Below, piece by piece: positions 46,079 to 58,143 of a DNA stretch of 64,000 nucleotides; the first letter of the stretch is position 1; each line of letters opens with the position of its first letter. The notes below the pieces were generated by a model, which was not told the DNA's origin, did no database searches, and saw nothing but the letters and a program-made list of their open reading frames with translations. Source of the stretch: Bemisia tabaci. Lineage: Eukaryota > Arthropoda > Insecta > Hemiptera > Aleyrodidae. The DNA lies in the NCBI RefSeq assembly GCF_918797505.1, contig NC_092797.1, forward strand, positions 35,539,372-35,603,371, read 5' to 3'. The position numbers and the translations under genes are program-made.

Positions 46079-46421
46079 AACGTTGCCATTTTTCTGCTGT
46101 GAAAATATTCATTTTTCATGAAAGTCATGAACTTTTTCCCTGCAATTTTCAGAACCTTCACTGTTCGGCGCGATTTAGTTCCGTAGCGTTGCCAAGTCGC
46201 TATGTAAATTTTGGATGCAATATTTGGGGGACGCAATCCTATGAAAGATTTTTATCGAACGTTGCCATATTTCTACTGTAAAACTATTTATTTTTCATGA
46301 AAGTCATGAACACTTTTCCCTGAAATTTTCAGAACCGTTTTACTGTTCGGTGCGATTCAGTTCCGTAGCGTTGCCAAGTCGCTATGTAAATTTTGGATGC
46401 AATTTTTGGGGGACGCAATCG
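46079..46421. repeat. Tandem duplication, 179-bp unit, two copies
   Basis: Copies 46079-46257 and 46258-46421 share AACGTTGCCATWTTTCT, TTTTTCATGAAAGTCATGAA, CCGTAGCGTTGCCAAGTCGC and GGGGGACGCAATC, about 90% identical by eye. Just upstream (46031-46060) is CTGCCGCGCAAAGGGAAAAC, resembling the CTGCCG MITE end, so the duplication may have arisen within such an element. Confidence 0.8.
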
Positions 46422-47017
46422 AACCGTAGATTTTTAGGATGCTAACGGATAGACCGTTTCAGGACGGAGTCGGCACAAGACTATGTCCGAACGGGCTCCA
46501 GAGTGGATTAAAAATACATTAACATGGGAGCTTTAGATAAACAAACCAATAAATAACGCTTTCAACAACTCTCATCGAGCAAGAGTTATGAGAGACGCAT
46601 TTTGTGCACTCGACAGTCATGTTGCCTCGTGGTTTTGCACGTCTCGAGCTGAAGAAATTGATCAATATTCTCCGTCACAAACTGAATCTTCAGTAGGATG
46701 TTGGGTGCATTACGATCCCTTGCATCTTTGCAAGGTGCAACATGCTGGGTTTCATGAACCAACACACCAAGATTCTTAACGTGGGAACGTGACTGGGTCA
46801 GTTGTGCCAGTCACAGAATCGTATTTCTTTGGTGTTGAAGCTCATTTATTAGCCAAAATAAAAAAGAAGAAAACAAATCTGTTCTAGCGCCAAGTCTCTA
46901 CAACCAATAATATCGGAGATATTGCTCATCGAAAAACAGGGCGTATGATATCGTCCACCTCGGTAGTGCAGACCGTGGTTTCATCCTTTCCTTTTTTAAT
47001 TCACCCGTGTTTTAGTT

Positions 47018-47331
47018 GGTGTTCGTTCATAGAGAAAAAAAGGAGGTGTTTGCATCTCGAGGATTGTGTACCCTGTGACATAGGTCGGTACAACCTGGTC
47101 AGCAAAATCCGGAATTCGAAGTATGAAAAACAGAACATAACGTCCGATTTTTTTGTTTAAATCGACTCATGATATCATTTCAAACACTTTATGTAGAATG
47201 CATTTTTTCCATAAACTACACCATTTCCAAGAAAATCGATGATAAAAATCGCCGTTCCGACCTACGTCATCAAAAAAATTCCAAGATGCCCGAAATGCAA
47301 ACACCTCCTTTTTTTTCTCTATGGTGTTTGT
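47018..47331. repeat. Inverted repeat with arms of about 70 bp
   Basis: The left arm contains GTTCATAGAGAAAAAAAGGA and GGTGTTTGCAT, then GACATAGGTCGG; the right arm carries their complements (CCGACCTACGTC, ATGCAAACACCTCC, TTTCTCTATGGTG). The spacer is about 170 bp. A probable fold-back element whose outer limits were not fixed. Confidence 0.65.
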
Positions 47332-47340
47332 TGAGCGACC

Positions 47341-47716
47341 AGTGCAATTGGACGTATTTATGCCACATGGAACTATGTGCAAGTGGAAAGATGGGGTGTG
47401 ACCGTTAGTTGAGGGCCATAAGAATGAAAGGGGATTTTAAAACGCCAGTGACGTCAGCGGCTACGAAGCTGTCTCCATTCTCGTTCTTGCTCGACTTTAC
47501 CTCATGAGCCCTGTCCATAACACTCTTGTCACATGCCCACGGCTCACGAATTAGCGCTCAGTTCCTTTTGATTTAATGTCAAATCCCACTTTTCCATTTT
47601 CTCAAAAGGAGCTATATCCACTTTTACATTGTTTCTTATCCAGCTCACCATGAGCACACCCCATCTTTCCAGTTGTACATAGTTCTTTTTAGCATAAATA
47701 AGTCCTATTGTGTGTG
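47341..47716. mobile_element. MITE with long inverted ends (TTTATGC...GATGGGGTGTG)
   Basis: Left 47341-47400 and right 47648-47716 are inverted repeats of about 60 bp with roughly 85% identity; the core AACTATGTRCAASTGGAAAG and GATGGGGTGTG is present in both. Internal sequence is unique and non-coding. It begins directly at the border of the inverted repeat at 47.0-47.3 kb, so the two may be nested. Confidence 0.7.
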
Positions 47717-47982
47717 ACACCGATTGATGAAAACAAAGCGGAAGGAGCCATCGTAGTATAAACCATAGTGGTGGATGATGCCATGCGCTAAGTTTTTTAA
47801 TTGGCGATATCTTTATTAATATTTGATGTAGGAATTAGGTTGTAAGAAATTAATTTATAATAGCGGATGGAAAATAGGCGCGAAAGATGTATTTTAGCAT
47901 GAGCTCTTGAACATCGCAACTAAAGTAAAATCAATGGGGATTATCAGTCCTCCGTCCTTTCTACCGCGCTCACGCTCGAAAC
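47717..47982. other. Intergenic, nothing recognised
   Basis: Short unremarkable spacer between two MITEs. Confidence 0.3.
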
Positions 47983-48137
47983 CAGTGGCAATTTTACAAG
48001 TCGGCAACACTGCTTTTTCTCCATTTAAATTCATTGAAAATATCGATTTTAAGTGAAGCAAGCTGCCTCACCAAGAATCGATTGTTTTACATACATTTAA
48101 ATGTAACAGTGTTGACAACTTTCAAGAATCGCCTCTG
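47983..48137. mobile_element. hAT-like MITE, CAGTGGCAATTTTACAAG ends
   Basis: About 155 bp. The left CAGTGGCAATT..GGCAACACTG and right CAGTGTTGACAACTTTC..GCCTCTG are inverted at about 75%. It shares ATCGATT and CCATTTAAAT motifs with fragments at 44.5 and 63.7 kb. No clear duplication. Confidence 0.5.
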
Positions 48138-50035
48138 CTAAAACACTAATTTCGTACCTTCCGAGTTCGATTGCTTTCATCATAGTCTCATTATGAACAC
48201 AAAGTCTGTAATATTCCCTCCCCATCTTTTTCTCGGATGTGCTAGGGAATGAGAGCATCGTCATTTTGACGTGCCATATAGACTTTAAGTTTCTGGAAAA
48301 ACTCTAACTTTACGAACGAATAAAAGTTTCGTATCTCTCACTAACTCGTGATGTTCCCTTTGACTGACTGCGATGAAAGTGACGTTTGATAATTCATTTG
48401 ATTTATTAATTTCTTTGATAATTCACTCATCGACTGAGAAATGTAAGAAACCAGTTTGCCAGAAACAGGGCATTTTTTGTCCCTCGTCTGCAATTTTTAT
48501 CAACGTGGCAAAAATGAAATCCAATGATCAGACCAAACTCGGGAAGATGTTTGAGCTCAAATTCAGAGCTGGCTTTGGCGTTATAGCATTTCAAAGTTTA
48601 CCTTGTTTAGCACCGAAGAGTGCCCCTTTTAAGTGCTAAAAGGGTAACATTTGCTTAGCTGTTTCACTGAAATTAACTTTGAACTCAAACTAAAAGTTAT
48701 ACGTAGAACGGAGGCTGTTCTCATGACGTTTCATTTTATCATTTAACCGAATTTTAATAAAACTTTCGGGTGTCCGGGAAAAGCGTAACTTTTTTGGAAG
48801 TTTTTTTGCTCTTTGCAAATTTGAATTTCCTCCGTTTTTTCTCTGGGCCGAAACACTGAAGGAAGAAGGGATGAAAAAAAGAGAAAAAAATTGGAAATCC
48901 AACGGGGGAGATGTTCATTCATTTATTAGACCATTAACCTCTTTCTTGAGGTTTACGAGGTTACACAGCTATTACTGAAAAATATTTGTGTGCCAGTTTG
49001 AAAATGGAAAATTCCAGTATTATAAATCAAGAGCGAGTGACAAAAGGGAAATACTTGGGTGATAAACAAGGGGAGGGAGGAGGAAGCCGCGAGAAAATAG
49101 GTTATAACACATGTTGATGAACAGACGCTTGTGTTGATAGTGGCCATCCTCGATGCAGCGCCGTCGGCCGCAAAAATAATTAAGTAAATAGAGAAAACAA
49201 GAAAATAGAAAAAAGAGAGGAGTAAGACAAAAATGTTGTCTGCTCCTAAAATTGTATTTATAAAATTCCTTCCATCAGCGTCGCTCTGCTTTCCAAACTA
49301 AATGTTATTTTTACTATTAGTGTCATCATTTTTTAAGTCGGAGCCGCCTATTTTTCGCGTTTTGTTCTGTTTCTGTTCTGTTCCCACTCCGAGCGTGTTC
49401 TCTTCTAATTTCGTTTTTCTCGGTGAACCCCCCCCCTCCCCCACCCCACCTCCAGCGCCCCCTTCGTCCTCCTATAGTGTGTACGCATTCGTTATTCGTT
49501 AACATACACCGAGCATCCCTCTCGGGTCTTTGACTCCACGGATTGCTTTTCCTTGTTCCTGGTTCTCAAATTTATACGCCGCGTCTGCGAATTTGCATTT
49601 TTAGATTTTTGACACGTTCGGGATTGTGGGATCATATTAGATCGCCCACAGAATACAGAACTCCGCACTCATCCTCTTCATCTCAAAATCAGGAAGACGA
49701 GTTCGACGTCATTAAATGAAAGGGTGATAAATCTACAAACGCCGCGCCGGGTCGGTTTGAAAAATCGTGTAACTTCCATGACAATGTATGACTTATACGT
49801 TGCTTTTTTATTCCTGTTGAATCCCGGAGATCCCTTAAAGTCGATAACGGTTATTTGCTGTAGTTATTTCCCAAACTTGTAGTACTACTCCAATTTGTTG
49901 GATGATATGTACATTTCCAATTAATTTTGGTAGCACCGCAATATTCGGGTCAGTAACCTAATTTATCAGGGCACTACCAAAATTAATTTAGGTACTACCA
50001 CAGTTAACTGGAAGTGTTCATATCGTCCAATAGTA
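48138..50035. other. Intergenic, mostly unrecognised
   Basis: No gene can be supported. A 15-bp perfect inverted repeat AATTAATTTTGGTAG (49919-49933, complement about 49974-49988) may belong to a small palindromic element. A C-rich patch lies at 49428-49465. Confidence 0.35.
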
Positions 50036-50312
50036 AGCGAATTTTATTTAAAGGTTCGGCACTACTTTTGTGCCCGAACCTCCGAGCTGCCATTCTATTT
50101 GAGTTCGGAACATCCGATTCGGTGACTGGCGAGTCGCAACGTTGGCGCGTACCATCTCGCGAGGTGGTTCTAAAAAAGGTTCGACCTATCGAAAACCAAC
50201 GGATCTGATTGGTCGAATCTGGTAACAACGGTGTTCACTGGTGTCGGTGATTGATGAGGCAAATCGGGACAAAACTTCCCAAAGAGGTTCGGAACTTCAA
50301 ATAAAATTCGCT
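50036..50312. mobile_element. MITE with AGCGAATTTTATTT ends
   Basis: 277 bp between AGCGAATTTTATTTAAAGGT and its complement AACTTCAAATAAAATTCGCT (one substitution in the first 17). The subterminal TTCGGCAC/GTTCGGAAC is also inverted. Non-coding; target duplication not seen. Confidence 0.65.
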
Positions 50313-50830
50313 CAGTTGGGACTTAACCCCTACCTCTTTTTTTCCATGTGGTCCGAAGGTGCATGGTATCGGGCGACCGAAACGCGTGGCGTCATTAAGC
50401 AATTAAAATTATAAATATTGAATTAATTAATGAATGTAATTACTCCGACCAACAGGGACGGAAAGCAGAGGGGCTCAAGGGGGCGGGAAGGGGGGACGTA
50501 GTGGGGGCTCGAGGGGGGCGCCAAAAGGAAACGAGGCTTGGCCGGAGGCGCTCGGCGCGAAGATGGGGATTTCCGATGCAGAACGCAAATTGCTCATTAT
50601 CAATCACGTCGCTATGCGCTTTCTAAACTTGGGCGGTTTTTAAGGCTCACGTCACGGATGACGTGATCGCTGACTCGCGTATTCCTTTATGAGGAAATGA
50701 GAGGATCGTCGAAAATAGTCCACTCCGCCGCGCCAGCCGTTTTGCCGCCCTCCGCTTTTCCTACGTGTCCATCCCGACGTCGTAGTCCGCAAGCTCTCGG
50801 CCAAAATTCAAACAGGCCCGCCAGATTTTC

Positions 50831-51062
50831 CACACTGGAAAAAAAAACACATTGGATCTAGAGTCCAGACTCTTGAAAAAATTGACAAGAAAAAGCACTC
50901 TTGATTCAATTAGATTTAAGCTTAAATCAAAAGGAGATCCGCTCAAATTCAGAGGCTTGGTTCTTGATTTAAGCTTAAATCTGATTGAATCAAGAGTCCT
51001 TTTTCTTGTCAACCTTTTCAAGAGTCTGGACTCTAGATCCAATGTGTTTTTTTTCCAGTGTG
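50831..51062. mobile_element. Fold-back MITE, CACACTGGAAAAAAA family (copy 1)
   Basis: 232 bp, nearly a full-length palindrome: CACACTGG with an A-run, then CATTGGATCTAGAGTCCAGA, CTCTTGA and TTGACAAGAAAAAG, mirrored on the right. Both strands give similar chance peptides. It is about 85-90% identical to 60642-60872 by eye. Confidence 0.85.
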
Positions 51063-52380
51063 TCGTAGGGGACCATTCAAGTATTACATAAGATTCTCAA
51101 GTGGAGAGGCCTAACATGAATATGAAAAATAATCTTTTATTGTAGTTGAAATAAAATTCTTCGATGATTTTATCCAAATTTTATCTTAGAGTCCTGCGGA
51201 TGATTGGTAACAATTTAACAGAGAACGGAGGCTGCTTTCAATTCAATCAGCTCAGACGCTACTCCATTTTTCTCATCTTCATTTTTGCTTACGGCTCTCT
51301 TCACTGTCACGACAGTGTTGCCTAATTTCTGCGGACTATTCATTTTTTTACAAGAGAACAGTTATGTCAAGTCTCTCGAAGATTTCAGACGGAGTTAGGT
51401 AACTACTTTATGTTAGGGAAAAGATTCCCGAAATTTTCAAGACAATCTGTGCAAATGTTCTCAAGTAAAGTAAAGCACAAATTCTCTAAAGAAATTTGGT
51501 AGCATGTGATGCCTCTTGGCTCCTTTTCGATAATCACTGCCGCCTCATGATTGCCAATTTTATAACTGTAGCTTAACAAAGTTTCTCTCTCATACTTTTG
51601 TAACCTCCTATTTTTCTGCTAAACCTGAATTTCTTCTCTTTTTTTATGTATCCAATTTTTTTCAATCCTGTTCGTTACTTTCTTTTAACCCTCTCTCTCT
51701 TAGAAAACTCCCCTGTTTTTTTTTTTTTTAACATGCGGTGCGAATAGTCAAAGTCGTCAAGGCACTGCTCTGATATAAAAGTATATGTATTTCCCTACTG
51801 GTACTAATAACCTCTCGCTCTTCTACTTCATCGTTTTTTGCAGTCTTTTCTTCTTTTTCTCTTTCCTCTCCTCTTTTTCTTTCGTATTTATGCTCCCTCT
51901 CTTTTATTTCTTTTTTTCTTCCACCACTTTTCCTCTTCTTCCTCCTGCAGACACTTTTTATTAACTTATAAAATTTAATAATCCTTCCGGCTGAAACATC
52001 GGCGGGAGAGAGAAGGCCAAAGCCCCAGACACGCTACGTCACGTATTTGAGTGAGAGAGGTCATTGCTCCTGGCTAACTCGACGATTTGCTGTGTTAGTG
52101 TGCTTCGCTGCCACTCTAAAACCACGCAAAAAGATCATTGGCGAAATCAGGGGAGGCCGGGTCCCCCAGAAATTAGTTGACCCCTTTCAGAGGGAGTAAA
52201 CCGGTTTTTCTGGGATAAGAGCGTGATATTTCTGTCTTCATGCGGGAGCAGACAACCTCTTTATCAGGCATCTTATGAAGAAAGGTTTAAGTTGAAATAG
52301 ATAAACCAATATTCCAACTTGTAAAGTGAGAAGTCTTTAAAAAGTCAGAGAAAACCTGAAATAGTTAAAGCATTGTGCCT
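51063..52380. other. Intergenic, pyrimidine-rich in part
   Basis: 51600-51960 is T/C-rich with several TTTCTTTTTCT runs. No gene or full element is recognised. Confidence 0.35.
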
Positions 52381-52706
52381 AACCCTGTAATGTCAGGGAA
52401 AAGTCCAGAAATGTTAATGCAGAAGCCAGAAAATTTTTCCTCCAGCTATATCATTGCATTTTTTCAATTTCTGAAGGATCTGTATTTAAAGTTTTACTTT
52501 AAAAAAAATTTTATGGGATAGCATGTCTCGAGAACATTACTAACTCTGGAAAGTCAGGGAAAAGACTGGAAATTTCAATGGAGAACCCAGAACATTTTTC
52601 CTCCAGCTAAATCATTGCATTTTTTCAATCTCTGAAAGATCTGTACTTAAAATTTTACGTAAAAACAATTTTATGGGTAAGAATGTCTCGAGAACATTGA
52701 ACCACC
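52381..52706. repeat. Tandem duplication, unit of about 160 bp, two copies
   Basis: Copy 1 starts near 52381, copy 2 near 52539. Shared blocks: GTCAGGGAAAAG, TTTTTCCTCCAGCTA, ATCATTGCATTTTTTCAAT, ATGTCTCGAGAACATT. About 85% identity by eye, so an old duplication. Non-coding. Confidence 0.75.
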
Positions 52707-53282
52707 ACATAATTTATGCTCAAAATCCGTGTTAAGTCAGTGAAACTTATTTAATAACTTATATTTCGAAATCAGAGGAAGCCATGGAGCTTACGTCACT
52801 TTCACACACTTTCTTGCGTCACTTTTGTCGCAGAAATTCCTGTATCCCCTCTGAAGAGACTTGACTTGACTCGTTATTTCGAGTTGCAGACCAATGCGTT
52901 GTCCTTTTAGTAGCTCGAAGAAGCTAAACGCTAATAGATTTCGCATCAAACAAGTTCTCATTTGTTTACCTCACGTTTGCAAGCGACTGCGCTATACCGC
53001 CGTCCAATAGTGATCAACTGATCAAGGATCGATCCAAGGAGACGATGCCGCGCCTTGCGCAGATGCGTGCTACCACTATTCTAGCTCGTAGGAAACGATG
53101 TTGCCTATCCTTTCAAATGAAGGCTAATCATTCGGCTGCTTGCCGGAGACCGCTGCGCTGTGTCGTCGCGTCGGGTTGGCGGACAGAGTGGATTTCGGAG
53201 TGGGTTTTAGACATTTCTGATTTATTCAATAGGATTTTAGTGCGATTGAACGAGAAAAAATTCGACTTATTTGGCTATGTAA

Positions 53283-53350
53283 GAGAAAGGCTTGTACAAG
53301 CGGGATCGTTATTCCTGCGAAAAATAGTTTTCCGTAACCCGCCGTACATG
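53283..53350. repeat. Dispersed 50-bp repeat, inverted relative to 58.5 kb
   Basis: The segment TTGTACAAGCGGGATCGTTA followed by TTCCTGCGAAAAATAGTTTT and CCGTAACCCGCC matches the reverse complement of 58518-58575 with very few differences. It is probably an end of an unidentified transposon. A chance 116-codon frame overlaps it and is not supported as a gene. Confidence 0.6.
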
Positions 53351-54942
53351 ACTCAGTTGACCACAGGAGATTACCCGGGCTCGAAGTCATGTTAGTGAAG
53401 AAAGCCTTTCCCCTCATTGATATCGCACCTTCTCCGACCGTATCTCTCACATCTTCGTTTCCCCTCACTGCAGCATGCATCAAATTGCGATTATCCGGAA
53501 TATACGATCACACGTCATATCTGATCGAATCCGTCGCCCACTTTTACTGATACGGAAGACAAGACTTGTTTCACTGGGTCAACAGTCGGTTAGTTTAATT
53601 TCATTTCGAAGAGGACAGAAGATCCATCGCTCTTGGCGCCCTGGCCCTGCTGATATCTAGGCGCCAGTGTAAGGCGCCATGCAAGCAGGGGAGGGGGGGC
53701 AACCAGCCTTTGTGTTTGAGCTAATTGAAAATTACTTCGATTTTTTGTTTCTTTATAATATTACTTTCTTTTTAAAAAGTCAAAATATTCAAAACTTGTG
53801 TAACACAAGTCGTTTGTTATAGATCACTTCCTTTTATCAGGTATTGTCTTGATTATGATACGAAATTAAAAAAATATTATGTTTCAATCGTGTTTAATCT
53901 TCATAGTATTTTCTTTCCTTTTATTTAATACTCGTCCCCCCCCCCAAAAAAAAAGAAATATTTGATATAAGGGCATAACTTGATAAGATAAAGAAACTGT
54001 AAATAATGCTTCAGTCGTTTGTGGATGAAATATTTTGCTCTTACGAAAGCTTTCGTGAATAGTACTAAATAATGCTATTGAAGATTTTTATTAAATTTAA
54101 ATTAAATGTATTTTCTGTCTCAAGCAATGAGTTCCTTCCAATAATGTGATCAATTCAAAGAATAAATCAATCAGGAGGAAGAAAACTCCTAAATAAAGAT
54201 GTAAGTTTTATACCTTTGAAATTAAAATAATTTATATCATCAGTAGAGGAGTAGAAATGAAACAGCATTGAAAAAAAATCATAGGTCAACAGAAATGTAG
54301 AAACAAAGTATAACAAAAATACATCAATACCAACAAAATAAAAAAGTTGAAGCCCAAAGCCTTTCAAAGCTGTAATCTGGCTCCATATGAGATTTCTATA
54401 TTTCGTTTGACCTAATCGTAAAACAATTTAATAAAAATAAATACAATCTTCTACGCTATATTTGACACGCCTGTCCTTGAAGACGTATTGAAGAAATCTA
54501 AATCCTCAATATTAGTTAACTTTGGTAGAAAGCATCTCGCCAATTGTTAGGAACCAGGAGGAAATAATGAGAAAGCTAGAAAAAATTATTTTTTTCAGGG
54601 TCAACGGTGGGCCAAACGCCAAATATTCAACAATAAAATCGAGATGTTGTAAAACCAAGTAATACTGAGAATGTTGAGAGGAGGGTGGCATATCTCTTGC
54701 CGAAAGAGTTAAGATGACCTTGATGAGCATTTGAAGCACCCAAAAGGAAGGAACTTCATAGGGGTTGGTACCCTATAGCTTATTTGACTCAAATATCTGA
54801 CACGATTAACTGACAGTTTAAAAAAATAATGAAGATTTGGCAATTAAAAACAATACAACTATTCTCGCAAGATGGATTGCACATGAAAAATGTAAGACGC
54901 AATGGCGTGAGTCGTGAACTCGCAGTGCCCCGCTCTAGTTTA
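53351..54942. other. Intergenic, nothing recognised
   Basis: AT-rich with a C/A run at 53934-53955 and a small GGCGCC-containing inverted patch at 53635-53680. No gene seen. Confidence 0.35.
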
Positions 54943-56112
54943 AGCAACATTACAAATAAGACAAACGGAAACAAACACAACATGAAAATAGAGGGAGGGA
55001 AAGGATGCACGTTAACGACGGCGCAGAGATACAACTATTCGTGCTTGAAGGACGTCCGTGCTGCGTCTGGAAAATTGAAGGCGTGATGACGCGAAGCGTG
55101 AGTTCTCAATGCTGTGCTATATGCTGCCAATGGGGTGTCGCTCAGATTCGGGAGAAAAGTTAAAAAAGAGGCCCGAACACATCTCTCCTACCTTCGGCTG
55201 TGTTATTCACATAGTGCTTGCAGCACCATTACGAATGAAACAAACGGAAACAAACACAATATGGAAGTGGAGGGAGGGAAAGGGTGCGCGTTTACGACGG
55301 CGCAGAGATACAACTATTCGTGCTTGATGGACGTCCGTGCTGCGTCTGAAAAATCGAGGGCGCGATGACGCGAAGCGTGAGTTCTCAATGCTGTGCCATA
55401 TGCTGCCAATGAGGTGTCGCTCAGATTCGGAAGGGAAGTTTAAAAAGTGGCCCGAACACATCTCTCCTACCTTCGGCTGTGTTATATTCACGTAGTGCCT
55501 GAAGCACTATTACGAACAGAGACAAGAGACCCTCCACTGGCCTCCTAGCGACAGGGGGAAGCTTTTACTTTCGGGGTTTCAACAATTCCTTATGGACAAT
55601 TACTAGGGAGCAACAGTCATCACCCTAGTTTCGGCTGTTGACTTACCTACATGGTCGATGATGAGCTTCGGAGGACGTCATGAGCCAAACAAGTTTCCGA
55701 AACGTCGGCCATTTTCGGCTTGTTTACAAAACATAACAGCCAACACGTTGTTGAACATCAACCATGTAGGTAAGTCAACAGTTGAGTGCTGAAGTCCCAA
55801 AAGTAAAAGCTTCCACAATGGCCAAGATACTAGTGGACGGTCTCTTGTCTCTGATTACGAATGAGACAAACGGAAACAAACACAATATGGACGTGGAGGG
55901 AGGGAAAAGGTGCGCGTTCACAACGGCGCAGAGATACAACTATTCGTACTTGATGGACGTCCGTGCTGCATCTGAAAAATTGAAGGCGCGATGACGCGAA
56001 GCGTGAGTGCTCAATGCTCTGCTGTATGCTGCCAATGAGGTGTCGCTCAGATTCGGGAGAAAAGTTAAAAAAGAGGCCCGAACACATCTTCCTTGTCGTC
56101 GGCTGTGTTGAT
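54943..56112. repeat. Tandem array, unit of about 280 bp, three copies
   Basis: Copies start at 54943, 55222 and 55503 (periods 279 and 281). The third copy is interrupted after 14 bases by a hAT MITE and resumes at 55862. Shared blocks: ACAAACGGAAACAAACACAA, GCGCAGAGATACAACTATTC, GGACGTCCGTGCTGC, GATGACGCGAAGCGTGAG, GTGTCGCTCAGATTCGG and CCCGAACACATCT. The unit is CpG-richer than its surroundings. Each plus-strand copy keeps the same frame of about 45 codons (motif TTAQRYNYS, ending before a shared stop). Confidence 0.88.
55517..55853. mobile_element. Non-autonomous hAT element, CAGAGACAAGAGACC ends, perfect duplication
   Basis: 337 bp, ends CAGAGACAAGAGACC/GGTCTCTTGTCTCTG (perfect 15 bp, fitting CARNG) and a perfect ATTACGAA octamer at both sides (55509-55516, 55854-55861). 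It carries a second inverted pair GTTGACTTACCTACATGG (about 55638 and 55765-55782). Inserted into the third unit of the tandem array. Confidence 0.92.
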
Positions 56113-56865
56113 ACTCGTTATTTCTTACTTTTTCAGGTTCTTGTCTGATTATTTTTTAGGATGGATTTTTAGACCCACGTCTTAAGCTCGTGTAAACCGC
56201 AGCCCTGACGCGGTTCTCATGGAAATAATGGTGCTTGGATGCTTCTAAAGGCTTTAATTTTTTACGTTTTCTTAAATTTTAGAAGTCTGTCGGTCACTTC
56301 AATACGTTCAATTTTACAATTTTTACTCAGTGCGATTAATAAACTTTGAACCTGAAAATAGCGTAAACTTGTGCTGCTTTGCCAAACTTGACTGAACCCC
56401 TCTGCAAGAAAGGAATGCTCGTAGGAAACTCAAATCGTGGTAATTGTTACACAAGTTTTGTCAGTCAAGCAGGAGTGAATTTCAGGCTTTGGCAGTAAGC
56501 TCAGTGCTAGTTTTGATCAAAATAAGCAACGAATTCATGTAGTAGAAGACCCTATCCAAATTTTTCAGGTTTTTCAATGAAAGTTCAGCATAGAATACTA
56601 GGGTATGAAGCTAGTCACATTGAAATTATGAGCATAGAGGCATGAGCTATTACTGTTTCTACTTAAGAGGTCTAATTTCACCATTCCAATTTTTCTCCCA
56701 AGTTTTCGGTAATTTAAGAAGAATAATACAATTTCTCTTTCATTGCTTGTTTTCAAACATACTCATAAAAAAACACTTAAATGATAATGATCTGCTTGAG
56801 AATTTCACCAAAAGTTTGAATAAAAAAAGAAACCACAGTATTATCCAGAATAAATATCCCATGCT
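56113..56865. other. Intergenic, nothing recognised
   Basis: AT-rich DNA without coding or repeat signals I can support. Confidence 0.35.
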
Positions 56866-57089
56866 ATCCTGAGAGTCCACCTCTACGTAAAGACAAACTC
56901 TCCTTGCAAAGATAGGGAGCAAATACATTGACAAGGGCTGCCACTTTACTTGGGGACTCTAAAAGCACGAGCAGCAACGAAAGCACGGCAACCCTTAGGG
57001 TTGCCGTGCTTTCAGTTACCCTGCTAATATATTTGCTCCCTATCTTTGCATGGAGAGTTTGTCTTTACGTAGACGTGAACTCTCAGGAT
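56866..57089. repeat. Fold-back element with two nested palindromes
   Basis: Outer arms of about 65 bp (ATCCTGAGAGTCCACC, ACGTAAAGACAAACTCTC, GCAAAGATAGGGAGCAAATA and their complements) enclose a perfect inner hairpin, GAAAGCACGGCAACCCT and its complement with a one-base centre (56979-57013). The transcript would fold into a stem with an internal cruciform. No target duplication seen. Confidence 0.75.
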
Positions 57090-58143
57090 CATTACAGCCT
57101 CAACTTTGAGACCGTTTTTGGAGCTTGGGAGTTGATTTCAGAGAAAATCAGTGGGACCATCGTGTTTCTCGCGGACTTTTACATAAGAATCAGTAGTCAA
57201 ATCGCAAATTTCTCACACATGCAACACCTCCATTAATCCATCTCCATGTTTGGCGTTAACATTTAGCGTCAAATCTTTGTCACTAACTAAACTATAAAAA
57301 AAAAAGACGGTTAAAATGCCAAAAATATCGGAAAAATAACGATCTGTAGGTGCTGTGCGGGCCGCGTTAAATTTTTTTTCCCAAATCCTTTCGGCGTTTT
57401 TTTAGCACATGGAACCATTTTAAGACCGTGCAACATTTGATTTGATTTAAACAAGTAAGTCTCACCCTTGGGGGAGGGGGGGGGTGGTGGACAGATTTGA
57501 CCGTTCTACCATATAGTATTCTTGTAGTTTAGACACTAAAGCATTAAGAAGCGCCCATATTAGCTCAGTAAGTTACATATTTTAGGAATAGTAGACACTT
57601 AAAAGTCACTGATCATAGAAAAACACCGGTCTCCAAAAATGAAAAAAATCTGAACACGGTGGACTTTATGGTAGACTAGATAGTTGACAAGCTTCTATGT
57701 AATTTGTATTGCTGAGTTCAAAATTGACCTTGGTTTTTTTGCGTTGACCCATTATCTTCCCACAAAATGGGGTTTCTAAAAAAAAATGGAGTTTTTTGTG
57801 GGGAAATTCAATTTTGATTCAATTTTTTTGGGAAAACGGTGCATAATATTTAAAATCAAGGCCATTTTCGGATTCAGCAGCTAAAGTTACTTCAAATCAG
57901 ACTTTAATGGCACCCATCCTTCATTGTAATATTTATTTAAAAAATAAAATAGGAGCGAAAATTTTGAGTTACAGCTAAAAAAAAATCTAGTCATATGCTA
58001 TTAATATTTGATAGCTTGGCCTTGGCTGTAGATAACCTACTGCGGGCGCTTAAGCATGAACCCAACTTTTATTTTCAAGGGATCCATTTCTCATCCAATA
58101 TGTCCACGTTGTGGCTCACTACACCCCTCAACACCGTTACAGT
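57090..58143. other. Intergenic, nothing recognised
   Basis: AT-rich DNA; a G-rich run at 57470-57495. No gene or element supported. Confidence 0.35.

Noticed and set aside
53045..53395. 116-codon frame with a hydrophobic middle
   Set aside because: Overlaps a dispersed repeat at its end; no splice sites, domain or promoter support.
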